A stretch of 9,130 nt of DNA from Oscillospiraceae bacterium (GCA_016296565.1 JAEDJB010000074.1:1-9130); one strand, 5' to 3'; numbered from the stretch's first letter, positions 1 through 6,210 are shown. Translations and numbers: made by a program. The notes: generated by a model not told the origin, from the sequence alone.

Positions 1-467
1 AGGGGAAATCCCCCGTCATACCGTCGGGCGTCCCGCTGCACCGCCCGGTCCAGGGCCAGCAGATCCACCTTGCCGGGGCTGCTCCCCTCCCCGGGGACCG
101 TCACCGTCACGCTGGTCTGTCCCGGCGAAGCCAGCCGGGCTGCCCGGCGGGTCCTAATCAATTGCCCGATGAGCCCCGTCGCGCTGGTTTGCTGTCCCTG
201 GGGCTCGATACGCGCCTCTTCCCGTGGGCGCTCCCTTTCTTCCAGCAGACGGGCTTCCCCCGCTGCCGTCTCCAGCGCTTCCAGCAGCCGGGTCTCCTTC
301 CCGGCGGTCTCAAACGGGGCGGACAACCGGTCCGGGTCGTCCTCCCCGTCGGTCTCCTCTTCGCCGGTGGGGGGACGTCCCCGCTTGTACCCCACCACCG
401 TGAGGGGGTTACCCTCCAGGTCTGCCGCCGCTTCCTCCTCCAGCAGCTCCTCCAGGTAGTCGATCAT
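1..467 (-). CDS. Partial acidic tail-region protein (3' end beyond window)
   Basis: An open frame of 155 complete codons starts at ATG 467 and runs off the left edge without a stop. A strong AAGGAGG site at 477-483 lies 9 bases upstream, inside the previous gene, and the ATG overlaps that gene's TGA as ATGA. The N-terminus is acidic and leucine-rich (MIDYLEELLEEE, residues 1-12). Next come a basic KRGRPP patch (28-33), an acidic stretch (36-47), a Glu/Arg-rich segment likely to be helical (55-90), a basic patch (RTRRAAR, 105-111), a Val/Thr-rich segment (118-125) and a closing QRDARRYDGGF motif (144-154). I cannot assign a function. Its place after the tube and chaperone-position genes, where the tape measure is expected next, suggests a tail assembly or virion protein. 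The RDARRYDGGF ending looks familiar from related prophages, where it sits near the C-terminus, so little may be missing; that is memory, not a search. Confidence 0.8.
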   Translation of the reverse strand, partial: MIDYLEELLEEEAAADLEGNPLTVVGYKRGRPPTGEEETDGEDDPDRLSAPFETAGKETRLLEALETAAGEARLLEERERPREEARIEPQGQQTSATGLIGQLIRTRRAARLASPGQTSVTVTVPGEGSSPGKVDLLALDRAVQRDARRYDGGFP

Positions 468-1114
468 GCCCTACCACCTCCTTCACCCCGGCGCAGGGCC
501 AGGAACCGCTCCATGTCAAACCCGGGGTTCTCCTCCCGGGTGATTTCCCCGGTGGGGCGGCCGCACACCGGGCACCTGGGCTCCTCCGCCTCTGCCCGGC
601 AGGTGGGGCAAAGGAGACTTGCCGCCTCCTCCTGGTCCAGAAGCAGGTGGAGGGCGCACCACAGATAGTCCCTGGGGAGCATGGCCTTCACCCGCTCCTC
701 CGTGGGCAGAGCCCGGAAGGCCCGGAGCACCCGCCACCGCAGCCGCTCCTGGGGCAGGTCCCCCAGAGCCTCCTTCAGAGCATCCACCCGGTCCTGGGGC
801 GCGGAAAAGCCCGGGTCCTCCTGCCGGTCAAAGGCCGCCCAGCCCTCTGCCAGGGTCTGGATCTGCTGGGGGGTGAGGGCTTCCAGCACCGCCTGTCCGC
901 TGGGATACACCCGCTCCCCCGCCCGGACCAGAGCCCGGGCAATCAGACAGGCGTTGGAGCACAGGGCCGTCTCCCAGCCCTTCTGTGCCAGGTCCAACGC
1001 CTCCCGCCGGGCCGCCAGCAGCTCCGCCACGGGAAGCAGCCGGAGCTGGGAGCCGTCCTCCAGGGCGAGGGTCTCCGCCCCGGCCTCCAGCCGCAGCCGG
1101 TCCAGCCCCCTCAT
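464..1114 (-). CDS. Putative tail assembly chaperone (XkdN-position) with C-terminal zinc ribbon
   Basis: A 216-residue protein. The start is set at ATG 1114, which overlaps the tube gene's TGA as ATGA, with a GGAG at 1123-1126 eight bases upstream. An in-frame upstream extension would only run antisense-like through the tube gene. Residues 1-105 are mostly helical, with the motif LCSNACLIARALV (51-63) and PSGQAVLEALTP (71-82). Residues 106-165 form a second helical part containing DYLWCALHLLLDQEE (149-163). A Cys4 zinc ribbon follows, C169-x2-C172 and C181-x2-C184, and then NPGFDMERFLALRRG (196-210). Position directly after the tube and before the expected tape measure is where myophages encode assembly chaperones (PBSX XkdN, lambda gpG/gpGT role), so the function is inferred from synteny. 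No direct XkdN motif is claimed. The two halves may be a chaperone domain plus a second, metal-binding domain in a single frame. Confidence 0.85.
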   Translation of the reverse strand: MRGLDRLRLEAGAETLALEDGSQLRLLPVAELLAARREALDLAQKGWETALCSNACLIARALVRAGERVYPSGQAVLEALTPQQIQTLAEGWAAFDRQEDPGFSAPQDRVDALKEALGDLPQERLRWRVLRAFRALPTEERVKAMLPRDYLWCALHLLLDQEEAASLLCPTCRAEAEEPRCPVCGRPTGEITREENPGFDMERFLALRRGEGGGRA

Positions 1115-1500
1115 GCGTTGGTCTCCAGCCGCTTGGCGGCCACCACGGAGACCTTCTCCACCACCGAGGCCCCCAGGGTACCGCTCTCGCCGATCTTGCT
1201 CCACTGGCAGCCGCTGTAGATCACCCGCCGGTCAGGCTTGCAGATGACCAGGCTGAAGTCCTCCAGGTCGTAGAAGTTGATGCCGTCGGCGATGGCCTCG
1301 TCGGTGGCGTAGATCCGGGTCAGCTCCAGCTGGTGCCTGCTCTGCCCCGGGATGGCGGCCACCGGCTCGGACTCGCCGAAGGCCTCCACGGTGGTGCTGC
1401 TCTTGGTGGTCTGGGCGGTATAGCTCTGGACCACCGCCACCTTCCGTCCGTTGACCTCTAAGTAAATATCACTGCTGGTGGGAATTCCCTGCGTTACCAT
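1111..1500 (-). CDS. Phage tail tube protein (XkdM-like)
   Basis: A 129-residue protein that should form the inner tube of the contractile tail, the channel for DNA ejection surrounded by the sheath. ATG 1500 is preceded by AAGGAGGG (1508-1515) at 7 bases, and this site overlaps the sheath gene's TAA. The sequence is rich in short beta-type segments: DIYLEVNGRKVAVVQSYTAQ (11-30), a TTVEAFGESEPVA stretch (36-48), RHQLELTRIYA (55-65), and DLEDFSLVICKPDRRVIYSGC (78-98). It closes with a Gly/Ser turn and a strand around VVEKVSVVAA (113-122). This is typical of small DUF2001/XkdM-type tubes, whose usual length is roughly 130-150. The gene directly follows the sheath, the standard myophage order, and ends in an ATGA overlap with the next gene. 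Identification rests on the fold-like pattern and on synteny. Confidence 0.88.
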   Translation of the reverse strand: MVTQGIPTSSDIYLEVNGRKVAVVQSYTAQTTKSSTTVEAFGESEPVAAIPGQSRHQLELTRIYATDEAIADGINFYDLEDFSLVICKPDRRVIYSGCQWSKIGESGTLGASVVEKVSVVAAKRLETNA

Positions 1501-1513
1501 GTCTCATCCCTCC

Positions 1514-2560
1514 TTACACCGTGATCTGGGCGCTGAGCCAGATCTGATTGAGTCCGTGGGCAACGGTAAAGGCGAAGGTCACCAGGCACACCGAGGGGTC
1601 CTCCTCCAACGCCTGGGCGAATACCTCCCCGTAATCGGTGATGATCTCCGCCGCCTTGTACCGCTCCAGCTCCAGAATCACCTGGGACCGGATGGCCCCC
1701 TGAACCTGGGGGGTGTTCTTGGTCCGGGCAAACCGGGTCTGGAGGGCCTGGCGCACCCCGGGCACCACATAGTCCACCACCAGGATGGTGGACAGGTCCC
1801 GCCAGGTGTTGTCCGCCGCCCCGGCGGTCTCGGTGCGGGTGGTGACTCCCCGGACAACGGAAATCCGCCCCCCGGCGGCCTCCACCGGGGTCACGCCCCC
1901 CTGGATGAGGGCGTCCAGCTCCTCCTCGCTGTAAGCGGCGGTCAGGCCGGACAGGCCCCAGAGCACCGCCCCGCCCAAAGGCAGAGCCGGGTCCCCCTCT
2001 CCGCAGATGGCCCCCGCCACCGCGGCAGCCGTGAGGGTGCCGGGCACCTCCTCCCCGGCGGCAGCGGGAGAAACCAGCACCACCCGGGGACTGGCCAGGG
2101 CCTTGGCCCGGGCCACCAGTTCCTCTGCCGTCTCCTCTTCCGGCGCGCCCACCACAGCGATGCGCTCCCGCCGCAGCTGGGAGACCTCCTCCACGCTGTC
2201 CCGGAGGGCCTGCTGCACCGTCAGGGAAGTGCTGTCACACACCACCGTCTTCACGTTCTCTTGGCTGTTCAGCAGAAGGAAGGCGGCGGCATAGTCCTCT
2301 TCCCCAGCCACCGGCACCGCCAGCACCTTGGCCGCCCCGTTGGCCAGCAAAACCTTCACCAGCTGGGTCATGGGGTCCTCTTTACCGAAGGCCGCCGCGG
2401 CCTGGCTGTAGCTGGTGAGGGTGTAAAGGGTCCCCGCCGTGCCCCCGTCACTCCGGGCGGCGATGGCCGCCGTCCCGCTGCGGGTGCCGGCGGTTACCGC
2501 AGCCGTTGCCTCATAGACCGAGTACACCCCCGGCCGCTCATGGGTTGTCACGAACGTCAT
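1514..2560 (-). CDS. Phage contractile tail sheath protein (XkdK-like)
   Basis: A 348-residue protein that should polymerise around the tail tube and contract on infection. ATG 2560 is chosen over GTG 2572 because AAAGGTGG at 2569-2576 sits 8 bases from the ATG and would overlap the GTG. The N-terminus MTFVTTHERPGVYSVYEA carries the RPGVY signature of sheath proteins. The C-terminus has features of the conserved sheath core: VDYVVPGVRQALQTRF (265-280), an IRSQVILELERYKAAEII stretch (292-309), and the closing strand SVCLVTFAFTVAHGLNQIWL (323-342). At about 350 residues it is shorter than XkdK (about 460) and similar to compact clostridial sheaths such as those of diffocins. It begins inside the 3' end of the tail-terminator gene (23-base overlap) and ends 13 bases before the tube gene. 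This gene is the main evidence for a myovirus-type tail. Confidence 0.95.
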   Translation of the reverse strand: MTFVTTHERPGVYSVYEATAAVTAGTRSGTAAIAARSDGGTAGTLYTLTSYSQAAAAFGKEDPMTQLVKVLLANGAAKVLAVPVAGEEDYAAAFLLLNSQENVKTVVCDSTSLTVQQALRDSVEEVSQLRRERIAVVGAPEEETAEELVARAKALASPRVVLVSPAAAGEEVPGTLTAAAVAGAICGEGDPALPLGGAVLWGLSGLTAAYSEEELDALIQGGVTPVEAAGGRISVVRGVTTRTETAGAADNTWRDLSTILVVDYVVPGVRQALQTRFARTKNTPQVQGAIRSQVILELERYKAAEIITDYGEVFAQALEEDPSVCLVTFAFTVAHGLNQIWLSAQITV

Positions 2561-3056
2561 GTGTGATACCACCTTTCACTGTAAAGCCCAAAAATTCTCC
2601 TGCCGGGTCGGTCTCCGCCACCAGCAGGGTGCGGCAGGCTGCCAGGAGCCTGCCCCGGAACATGCCGCTCTCCTTGTGGAAGGCGGTCTCCCCCATGGTC
2701 CACTTCTCCAGGGCCAGCCCCGCCGGGCCGCCCTGCCGGAGAGCCCCGGCCACCTGGTCCAGCAGGCGGCGGCAGCCCTCCTCCCCCTCTCCCACGGGGC
2801 TGTACAGGTCCAGGGCGAACTGAACCTCCGCCCGCTGGCCGTACCGCTCGGTCCAGGTCTGGCTGGCCCCGTCATAGCGCTGGCCCAGGTAGTTCTGAAA
2901 CCCGGCGGGGGCCGCCGCCACTTCCTTCACCCGGACCACCGCCAAAGGGGCTGTCCGCACCAGCCGGTCCTCCCCCGGCCAGGCGGTGAGGGCCCGGACC
3001 CCCTGGCCGGTCAGAAACGCGGTCATGCTCTCCTGCAATTGCGTCAGTGTGGTCAT
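2538..3056 (-). CDS. Putative tail terminator / tail completion protein (XkdJ-position)
   Basis: A 172-residue protein. Its ATG 3056 overlaps the preceding TGA as ATGA, with GGAGG at 3061-3065 four bases upstream. Residues 1-20 form a helix (LTQLQESMTAFLTGQGV). Strands follow (LAVVRVKEVAAAPAG, 38-52), then a Tyr/Trp-rich loop (NYLGQRYDGASQTWTERYG, 55-73), the strand AEVQFALDLYSPVG (76-89), and a helix (GCRRLLDQVAGALRQG, 94-109). The C-terminal half contains strands RGRLLAACRTLLVAET (134-149) and FLGFTVKGG (155-163). This alternating alpha/beta plan and the location between the connectors and the sheath fit the terminator that caps the tail and joins it to the head (PBSX XkdJ, SPP1 gp17 and lambda gpU roles). 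Sequence-level family recognition is moderate only, so the role is inferred mainly from gene order. Its last codons contain the ribosome binding site of the sheath gene. Confidence 0.83.
   Translation of the reverse strand: MTTLTQLQESMTAFLTGQGVRALTAWPGEDRLVRTAPLAVVRVKEVAAAPAGFQNYLGQRYDGASQTWTERYGQRAEVQFALDLYSPVGEGEEGCRRLLDQVAGALRQGGPAGLALEKWTMGETAFHKESGMFRGRLLAACRTLLVAETDPAGEFLGFTVKGGITHDVRDNP
2569..2576 (-). promoter_or_regulatory. Ribosome binding site that decides the sheath start
   Basis: AAAGGTGG eight bases before ATG 2560. It overlaps the alternative GTG at 2572-2570 and so excludes it. It lies inside the coding sequence of the preceding tail-terminator gene. Confidence 0.7.
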
Positions 3057-3391
3057 GCTTCCTCCCTGTCCCTTCTGGTGAGAACCGCCCGCCAGTAAAT
3101 CACCTGGTCTCCCGCCTGTACGGGGCGGACGTTCTCCACGTCATAGGCATTCTCTCCCTGGCGCAGCACCGTCTCCCCCGGGGCGGGGGCGAAGGGGAGG
3201 GTGTCCTCCCCCAGGCAGAGCATCTGCTCCTGCCTCCGCATCCCCAGGTCCGTGGGGAGATACTGCCGCTCCCTGTCCAGGAGGGGCCGGAGCACCGCCC
3301 GGCCCGTTCCCAGGAGCGTCCCATCCCGATACAGGGACACTTCCTGCCCATATCGGGCGGCAATGGCCCGAAAGGCCCCGGCAAAGCTCAT
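3053..3391 (-). CDS. Putative head-tail connector / stopper (XkdH-like position)
   Basis: A 112-residue protein starting at ATG 3391, which overlaps the preceding TGA as ATGA. A GGAGGG lies directly against the ATG, too close for an efficient independent site, so translation is probably coupled. The sequence begins with a short helix (FAGAFRAIAARYG, 3-15) and is then mostly strands: EVSLYRDGTLLGTGRAVLRP (17-36), an YLPTDLGMRRQEQMLCLGE segment (44-62), and PFAPAPGETVLRQGENAYDVENVRPVQ (66-92). It ends in DQVIYWRAVLTRRD (95-108). The plan, a small beta-barrel that describes how a physical quantity is read out along a strand-turn repeat, is like the short head-closure or stopper proteins (XkdH/DUF3599, SPP1 gp16 roles). 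The place between adaptor candidate and tail terminator agrees with this. Function is inferred from size, fold pattern and synteny. Confidence 0.8.
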   Translation of the reverse strand: MSFAGAFRAIAARYGQEVSLYRDGTLLGTGRAVLRPLLDRERQYLPTDLGMRRQEQMLCLGEDTLPFAPAPGETVLRQGENAYDVENVRPVQAGDQVIYWRAVLTRRDREEA

Positions 3392-3765
3392 CCCTCCACC
3401 CCCAAAAAGGCAAAGCCTCCGTCGGCGGTGTAGGGGGCCATCAGGACCTCTGCCTGGGCCAGGAGGCTCCCGGCGCAGGCGGAGGTGCCTTTTCCGGCGT
3501 TCACCGTCAGGTCCCCGGCAGAAAACGACAGGGGGGTGGGCTGAGCAGCCTCCAGCGCGCCGGACATGCCCGCCAGGGCCGTCCAGGCGCAGGCGGCCAG
3601 GAAGGCCCCCCGGCAGTCCTCTGGGGAAAGCCCTTCCCGCAGACTTCCTGCCCAGCGGCCATAAGCCGCCTCGCACAGCCCCGCCAGGATGCCCTCCTCC
3701 CCCTGGCTGAGGGTCCGCCCGGCAAAGCACAGGGCGGCCTCCAGAATTTCCTGGGTGGTAATCAT
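3388..3765 (-). CDS. Putative head-tail adaptor (YqbG/gp6-like position)
   Basis: A 125-residue protein directly downstream of the major capsid gene, with a 21-base gap. ATG 3765 has a strong AAAGGAGG at 3774-3781, 8 bases upstream. The N-terminal two thirds are helical: TTQEILEAALCFAGRTLS (3-20), EEGILAGLCEAAYGRWAGSL (23-42), and SPEDCRGAFLAACAWTALAGMSGALEAA (47-74). A short Ser/Gly-rich part (FSAGDLTVNAGKG, 80-92) leads to another helix (AGSLLAQAEVLMAPY, 98-112) and a C-terminal GGFAFLGVEG. Small, helical proteins in this position are typically the adaptor that docks on the portal (HK97 gp6, SPP1 gp15, PBSX YqbG). I recognise the pattern from clostridial prophages, where it is usually left unnamed, so the role stays inferred. 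It ends in an ATGA overlap with the next gene. Confidence 0.8.
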   Translation of the reverse strand: MITTQEILEAALCFAGRTLSQGEEGILAGLCEAAYGRWAGSLREGLSPEDCRGAFLAACAWTALAGMSGALEAAQPTPLSFSAGDLTVNAGKGTSACAGSLLAQAEVLMAPYTADGGFAFLGVEG

Positions 3766-3786
3766 CCCCCGTCCCTCCTTTCGTCC

Positions 3787-4821
3787 TCAGCCGCCGATGG
3801 CCAGGACCTTGGATGCCTCCTGGAAGATCTTCGCGAAGCCGGAGATGGAGGTGATGGCCGCCCGCTCCAGCTGGCGGTCGATGAGCTTGTCATACTCCAC
3901 CAGCACGTCGCTGCCCCGGATCATCTCCAGGGCGTAGTTCTTGTCCAGTCCGATGATGGTCCCGGCGGGCACGGCGCTGCTTCGCAGCAGAGTAGCCCCC
4001 ATGGGGGTCACCAGCTTTCCGGTACCCTGGAAGGTCAAGCCCGCAGTGGCGTCCTGCATTTCGGGCAGCTTCAGTAGGTCCGCCATGGCGTCCCCCACCA
4101 GGAGGGTATTCATGGTGTAGGGGTCAAACTGGCTCCAGAAGTCCACCAGGGCCCCGTAGCTGAGGGTACCGGCAGAGCCGGAGATGGGATTGGACCCCAC
4201 GGTAAACACCGCCGCGCCGTTGCTGTTGCCGTCGCCGTTTACCAGCACGTCGATGGCGTCGGCCACGTGCATCCGGTTGATGTAAGCGCCGATCTGGCGC
4301 AGGGTCACGGAGAACAGATCCAGCCGCTGGAACTGGATGGCCTCGTAGGAGGCCACCAGCATCCGGCCCCGCTTGTGGAGCTGCACCAGGTTCTCCTGAG
4401 CGGTGACCCTGGTCTCGGGAATGCTGGAACCCTCGGACACCGCCTTCAGGGCCTTGTCGTCCTCCACAGGCTGGGAGGCGATGGAGCGGTAGTCCATCCC
4501 GGTGATTTTGGTTTCCGCAGCGGTGAGGAAGGGGAGGATGTTGCTCTCCTCCATCCCCTGGCGCACCGCCCGGGCCACATACTCGGGGAAGAGCACCGCG
4601 GACTCCCAGGTGGCGAAGAACTTGGACACCACGTCGGAGTCCTCCCCCTTCACCTTGATGTCAAAGCGCTTGAGCTGCCGCTGGAAGGCGTCCAGGTGCT
4701 CCAGGGGGGTGCCCTTGTACTGCTCAGAGGGGTCGCACTTCTCCAGCACCCTGGTGAAGGAGCTGCCTGCCTCGCTGTACATGCCCTTGTCCAGCTTCAC
4801 GGTTTCAAACTGATATGCCAT
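3787..4821 (-). CDS. Major capsid protein, HK97 fold
   Basis: A 344-residue protein that should form the icosahedral shell. The start is set at ATG 4821. The frame is open up to 5013, but the upstream part lies over the decoration gene and codes low-complexity Pro/Ala/Trp sequence. AGGTGA at 4827-4832, five bases upstream, matches the 3' part of the AGGAGGTGA consensus. The N-terminal region (about 1-65) is helical and charged. HK97-type landmarks include AVLFPEYVARAVRQGMEE (74-91), MDYRSIASQP (109-118), the KHRKGRMLV-like segment QLHKRGRMLVASYEAIQFQR (145-164), RQIGAYINRMHVADAIDVLVNG (174-195) and a C-terminal region with LVEYDKLIDRQLERAAITS (306-324). I recognise it as the capsid family common in clostridial prophages. 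There is no obvious separate scaffold gene; assembly probably uses the upstream protease/scaffold-like protein. The gene follows the decoration-like gene after 28 bases. Confidence 0.93.
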   Translation of the reverse strand: MAYQFETVKLDKGMYSEAGSSFTRVLEKCDPSEQYKGTPLEHLDAFQRQLKRFDIKVKGEDSDVVSKFFATWESAVLFPEYVARAVRQGMEESNILPFLTAAETKITGMDYRSIASQPVEDDKALKAVSEGSSIPETRVTAQENLVQLHKRGRMLVASYEAIQFQRLDLFSVTLRQIGAYINRMHVADAIDVLVNGDGNSNGAAVFTVGSNPISGSAGTLSYGALVDFWSQFDPYTMNTLLVGDAMADLLKLPEMQDATAGLTFQGTGKLVTPMGATLLRSSAVPAGTIIGLDKNYALEMIRGSDVLVEYDKLIDRQLERAAITSISGFAKIFQEASKVLAIGG

Positions 4822-4826
4822 TCGTT

Positions 4827-4832
4827 TCACCT
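4827..4832 (-). promoter_or_regulatory. Atypical ribosome binding site of the major capsid gene
   Basis: AGGTGA five bases before ATG 4821. It pairs with the shifted part of the anti-Shine-Dalgarno (AGGAGGTGA consensus). A second weaker AAAGGA (4834-4839) is 12 bases away. Neighbouring genes have canonical AAGGAGG, so the capsid gene, expected to be the most expressed, has the less usual site. Confidence 0.55.
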
Positions 4833-4849
4833 GTCCTTTCCGCCCGTTC

Positions 4850-5200
4850 TCACAGGAACAGGCCCATGGTCTTGCCGGTGGTGTCCACGCTGACCACCAG
4901 GCAGTTTCTGCCGGTCTCCCCGGTGCCGGCTGCCCGCAGGCCGCCGGAGCCGTCGGCCACCAGGCTGGCAAAGCCCAGGGCAGGGGCGGTGCCGGTGTAG
5001 GCCGCCTGGACATAGCCCCGCAGCTGCACCGCCGCGTAGTCCTTCCGCTTGCCCAGGACGATGCCCACCGGGGCCGTACCGGCGGCGGCCTTGCCCACCG
5101 TGTCGTTGCCGCTCATGGCCGCGGGAACCCCCGCCGCTACCGTGTCCTCCGCCTGGAAGGTCACCACCAGGCTGTCGATGCCGTTGAATGCCACGCTCAT
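4850..5200 (-). CDS. Putative capsid decoration / head fibre-like protein
   Basis: A 116-residue protein between the protease-like gene and the major capsid gene. ATG 5200 has AAGGAGG at 5208-5214, 7 bases upstream. It is almost entirely strand-and-turn sequence rich in Ala, Gly, Thr and Val: SLVVTFQAEDTVAAGVPAA (10-28), NDTVGKAAAGTAPVGIVLG (32-50), a YAAVQLRGYVQAAYTG segment (55-70), GFASLVADGSGGLRAAG (76-92) and a final NCLVVSVDTTGKTMGLFL (99-116). Charged residues are few and there is no signal peptide or membrane helix. Small beta-rich proteins encoded next to the capsid gene are usually decoration or stabilisation proteins bound outside the shell (lambda gpD and SPP1 gp12 roles). I recognise a similar unnamed family in clostridial prophages, but the exact role is inference. 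A minor capsid component would be the main alternative. Confidence 0.82.
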   Translation of the reverse strand: MSVAFNGIDSLVVTFQAEDTVAAGVPAAMSGNDTVGKAAAGTAPVGIVLGKRKDYAAVQLRGYVQAAYTGTAPALGFASLVADGSGGLRAAGTGETGRNCLVVSVDTTGKTMGLFL

Positions 5201-5246
5201 GTGTGTTCCTCCTTACATTAAAATGAATGGGTGTGTCGATTCTGCC

Positions 5247-6191
5247 TCAAATGCGAAAGGCCGCGTTGTCTCCCCGGCTCTCTGGCTCCCGGTCCTCATA
5301 CCGCAGCTGCACCGGCAGGGACGCCTGCTGCTCCAGGCGCTTGGCGTAGCAGCCGCGCAGAGCCTCCAGCTCCTCCCCGTCCAGCTTGTCGGTGATGGCC
5401 CGGAGGGTGTCCCCGCTTAAGGTCTCCTCCGCCATGAGTCCCAGGCGCACCGTCTCCGCCCGCAGGCTCTCCAGATACCGCCGGCCGGTCTCCGCCTGTT
5501 GCTCCAGCAGCCGCAGCTCCTCCCGCCAGGGGCCCTCCTGGTTCAGACCCGCTAGCACCTGCCGCAGGGTGCCGCCCCCGAAGGCTTTCACCACCCCGGC
5601 CCGGGGCTGGGCGGGCACCGCCACAAAGGACCACTCGTAGGCGTCCGTGGGCTCGGTGAGCTTCACAATGCACCGCTTGCCCTCGTAGATCCGCCCCTTC
5701 TCGTGGCTGCACAGGCTCCGGTCGTGGATGTCGTTTCCGCAGATGGAGCACTGGCACCGGGACACGGCGCAGCTAACGCTGACCTCCTTCTTGATGCCCC
5801 CCTCGATCTCGGCGATGAGGGCCTGGTTTTCCGGGGTGCGGAGCATGTAGGCGTACCCCTTCAGGCAGCACCCGGGTTCTCCCGCCTCGGTGACCAGCCC
5901 CGGCTCCTCCACCAGCTCCGTCCGGTAGATCCGGGCGGTCTGGTCCCGGGCCGACCAGCTGTGGTCAAAGATCCCCGTCTTGCCCACGAACAGCTCCGCC
6001 AGCTTCTCCAGGGCCGGCCGGTCGAAATACTCCTGGTCCCGGTCGGTCTGGTTGTCGCACAGGCGCACGGCAAAGGTGTACACCTCCTCTGCCGTCAACG
6101 CCCGGCGGCTGAACTGGTTGATGGCCGCCAGGTCCTCCTCTGCCGGCACCGGCCCGGTAAGGGCCGCTGCCTCCTTGGTCACTGTTTTCAC
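5247..6191 (-). CDS. Prohead protease-like protein with Cys-rich insertion and scaffold-like C-terminus (XkdF position)
   Basis: A 314-residue protein starting at GTG 6191, with AAAGGAGG at 6199-6206 seven bases upstream. Its N-terminal half matches the plan of S78-type prohead proteases (HK97 gp4, XkdF). GIFDHSWSARDQTARI (73-88) supplies the probable catalytic His77. GGIKKEVSVSCAV (131-143) supplies the probable nucleophile Ser138 (or Ser140). EPTDAYEWSFVAVPAQPRAGV (180-200) corresponds to the conserved late strand ending in PAxPxA. Between the last two lies an insertion with Cys146, Cys148, Cys151, Cys161, His163 and Cys174, likely a metal site. Residues 215-297 are charged and helical, with probable coiled-coil character, and could act as the internal scaffold. 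Role: processing and assembly of the procapsid. The place between portal and capsid fits. Catalytic activity is inferred; an inactive, purely scaffolding role is possible. Confidence 0.88.
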   Translation of the reverse strand: MKTVTKEAAALTGPVPAEEDLAAINQFSRRALTAEEVYTFAVRLCDNQTDRDQEYFDRPALEKLAELFVGKTGIFDHSWSARDQTARIYRTELVEEPGLVTEAGEPGCCLKGYAYMLRTPENQALIAEIEGGIKKEVSVSCAVSRCQCSICGNDIHDRSLCSHEKGRIYEGKRCIVKLTEPTDAYEWSFVAVPAQPRAGVVKAFGGGTLRQVLAGLNQEGPWREELRLLEQQAETGRRYLESLRAETVRLGLMAEETLSGDTLRAITDKLDGEELEALRGCYAKRLEQQASLPVQLRYEDREPESRGDNAAFRI

Positions 6192-6198
6192 CGCGTTT

Positions 6199-6206
6199 CC
6201 TCCTTT
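6199..6206 (-). promoter_or_regulatory. Ribosome binding site that decides the GTG start of the protease-like gene
   Basis: AAAGGAGG seven bases before GTG 6191. No in-frame ATG gives as good a spacing, so the GTG start is supported. It lies in the 19-base gap after the portal gene. Confidence 0.8.
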
Positions 6207-6210
6207 CCAA

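Noticed and set aside
464..480. Programmed -1 frameshift joining the zinc-ribbon gene to the acidic ORF
   Set aside because: The downstream frame is closed by TAG at 473-471 and there is no slippery heptamer between it and the stop; an independent AAGGAGG site at 477-483 serves the second gene.
1478..2566. Plus-strand open frame of 362 codons opposite the sheath gene
   Set aside because: Antisense shadow of a recognisable sheath protein, rich in His/Gly/Pro with no domain signal.
4822..5013. N-terminal extension of the capsid frame upstream of ATG 4821
   Set aside because: It lies over the decoration-like gene, codes Pro/Ala/Trp-rich sequence, and the ATG at 4821 has a suitable AGGTGA site and matches the family's N-terminus.
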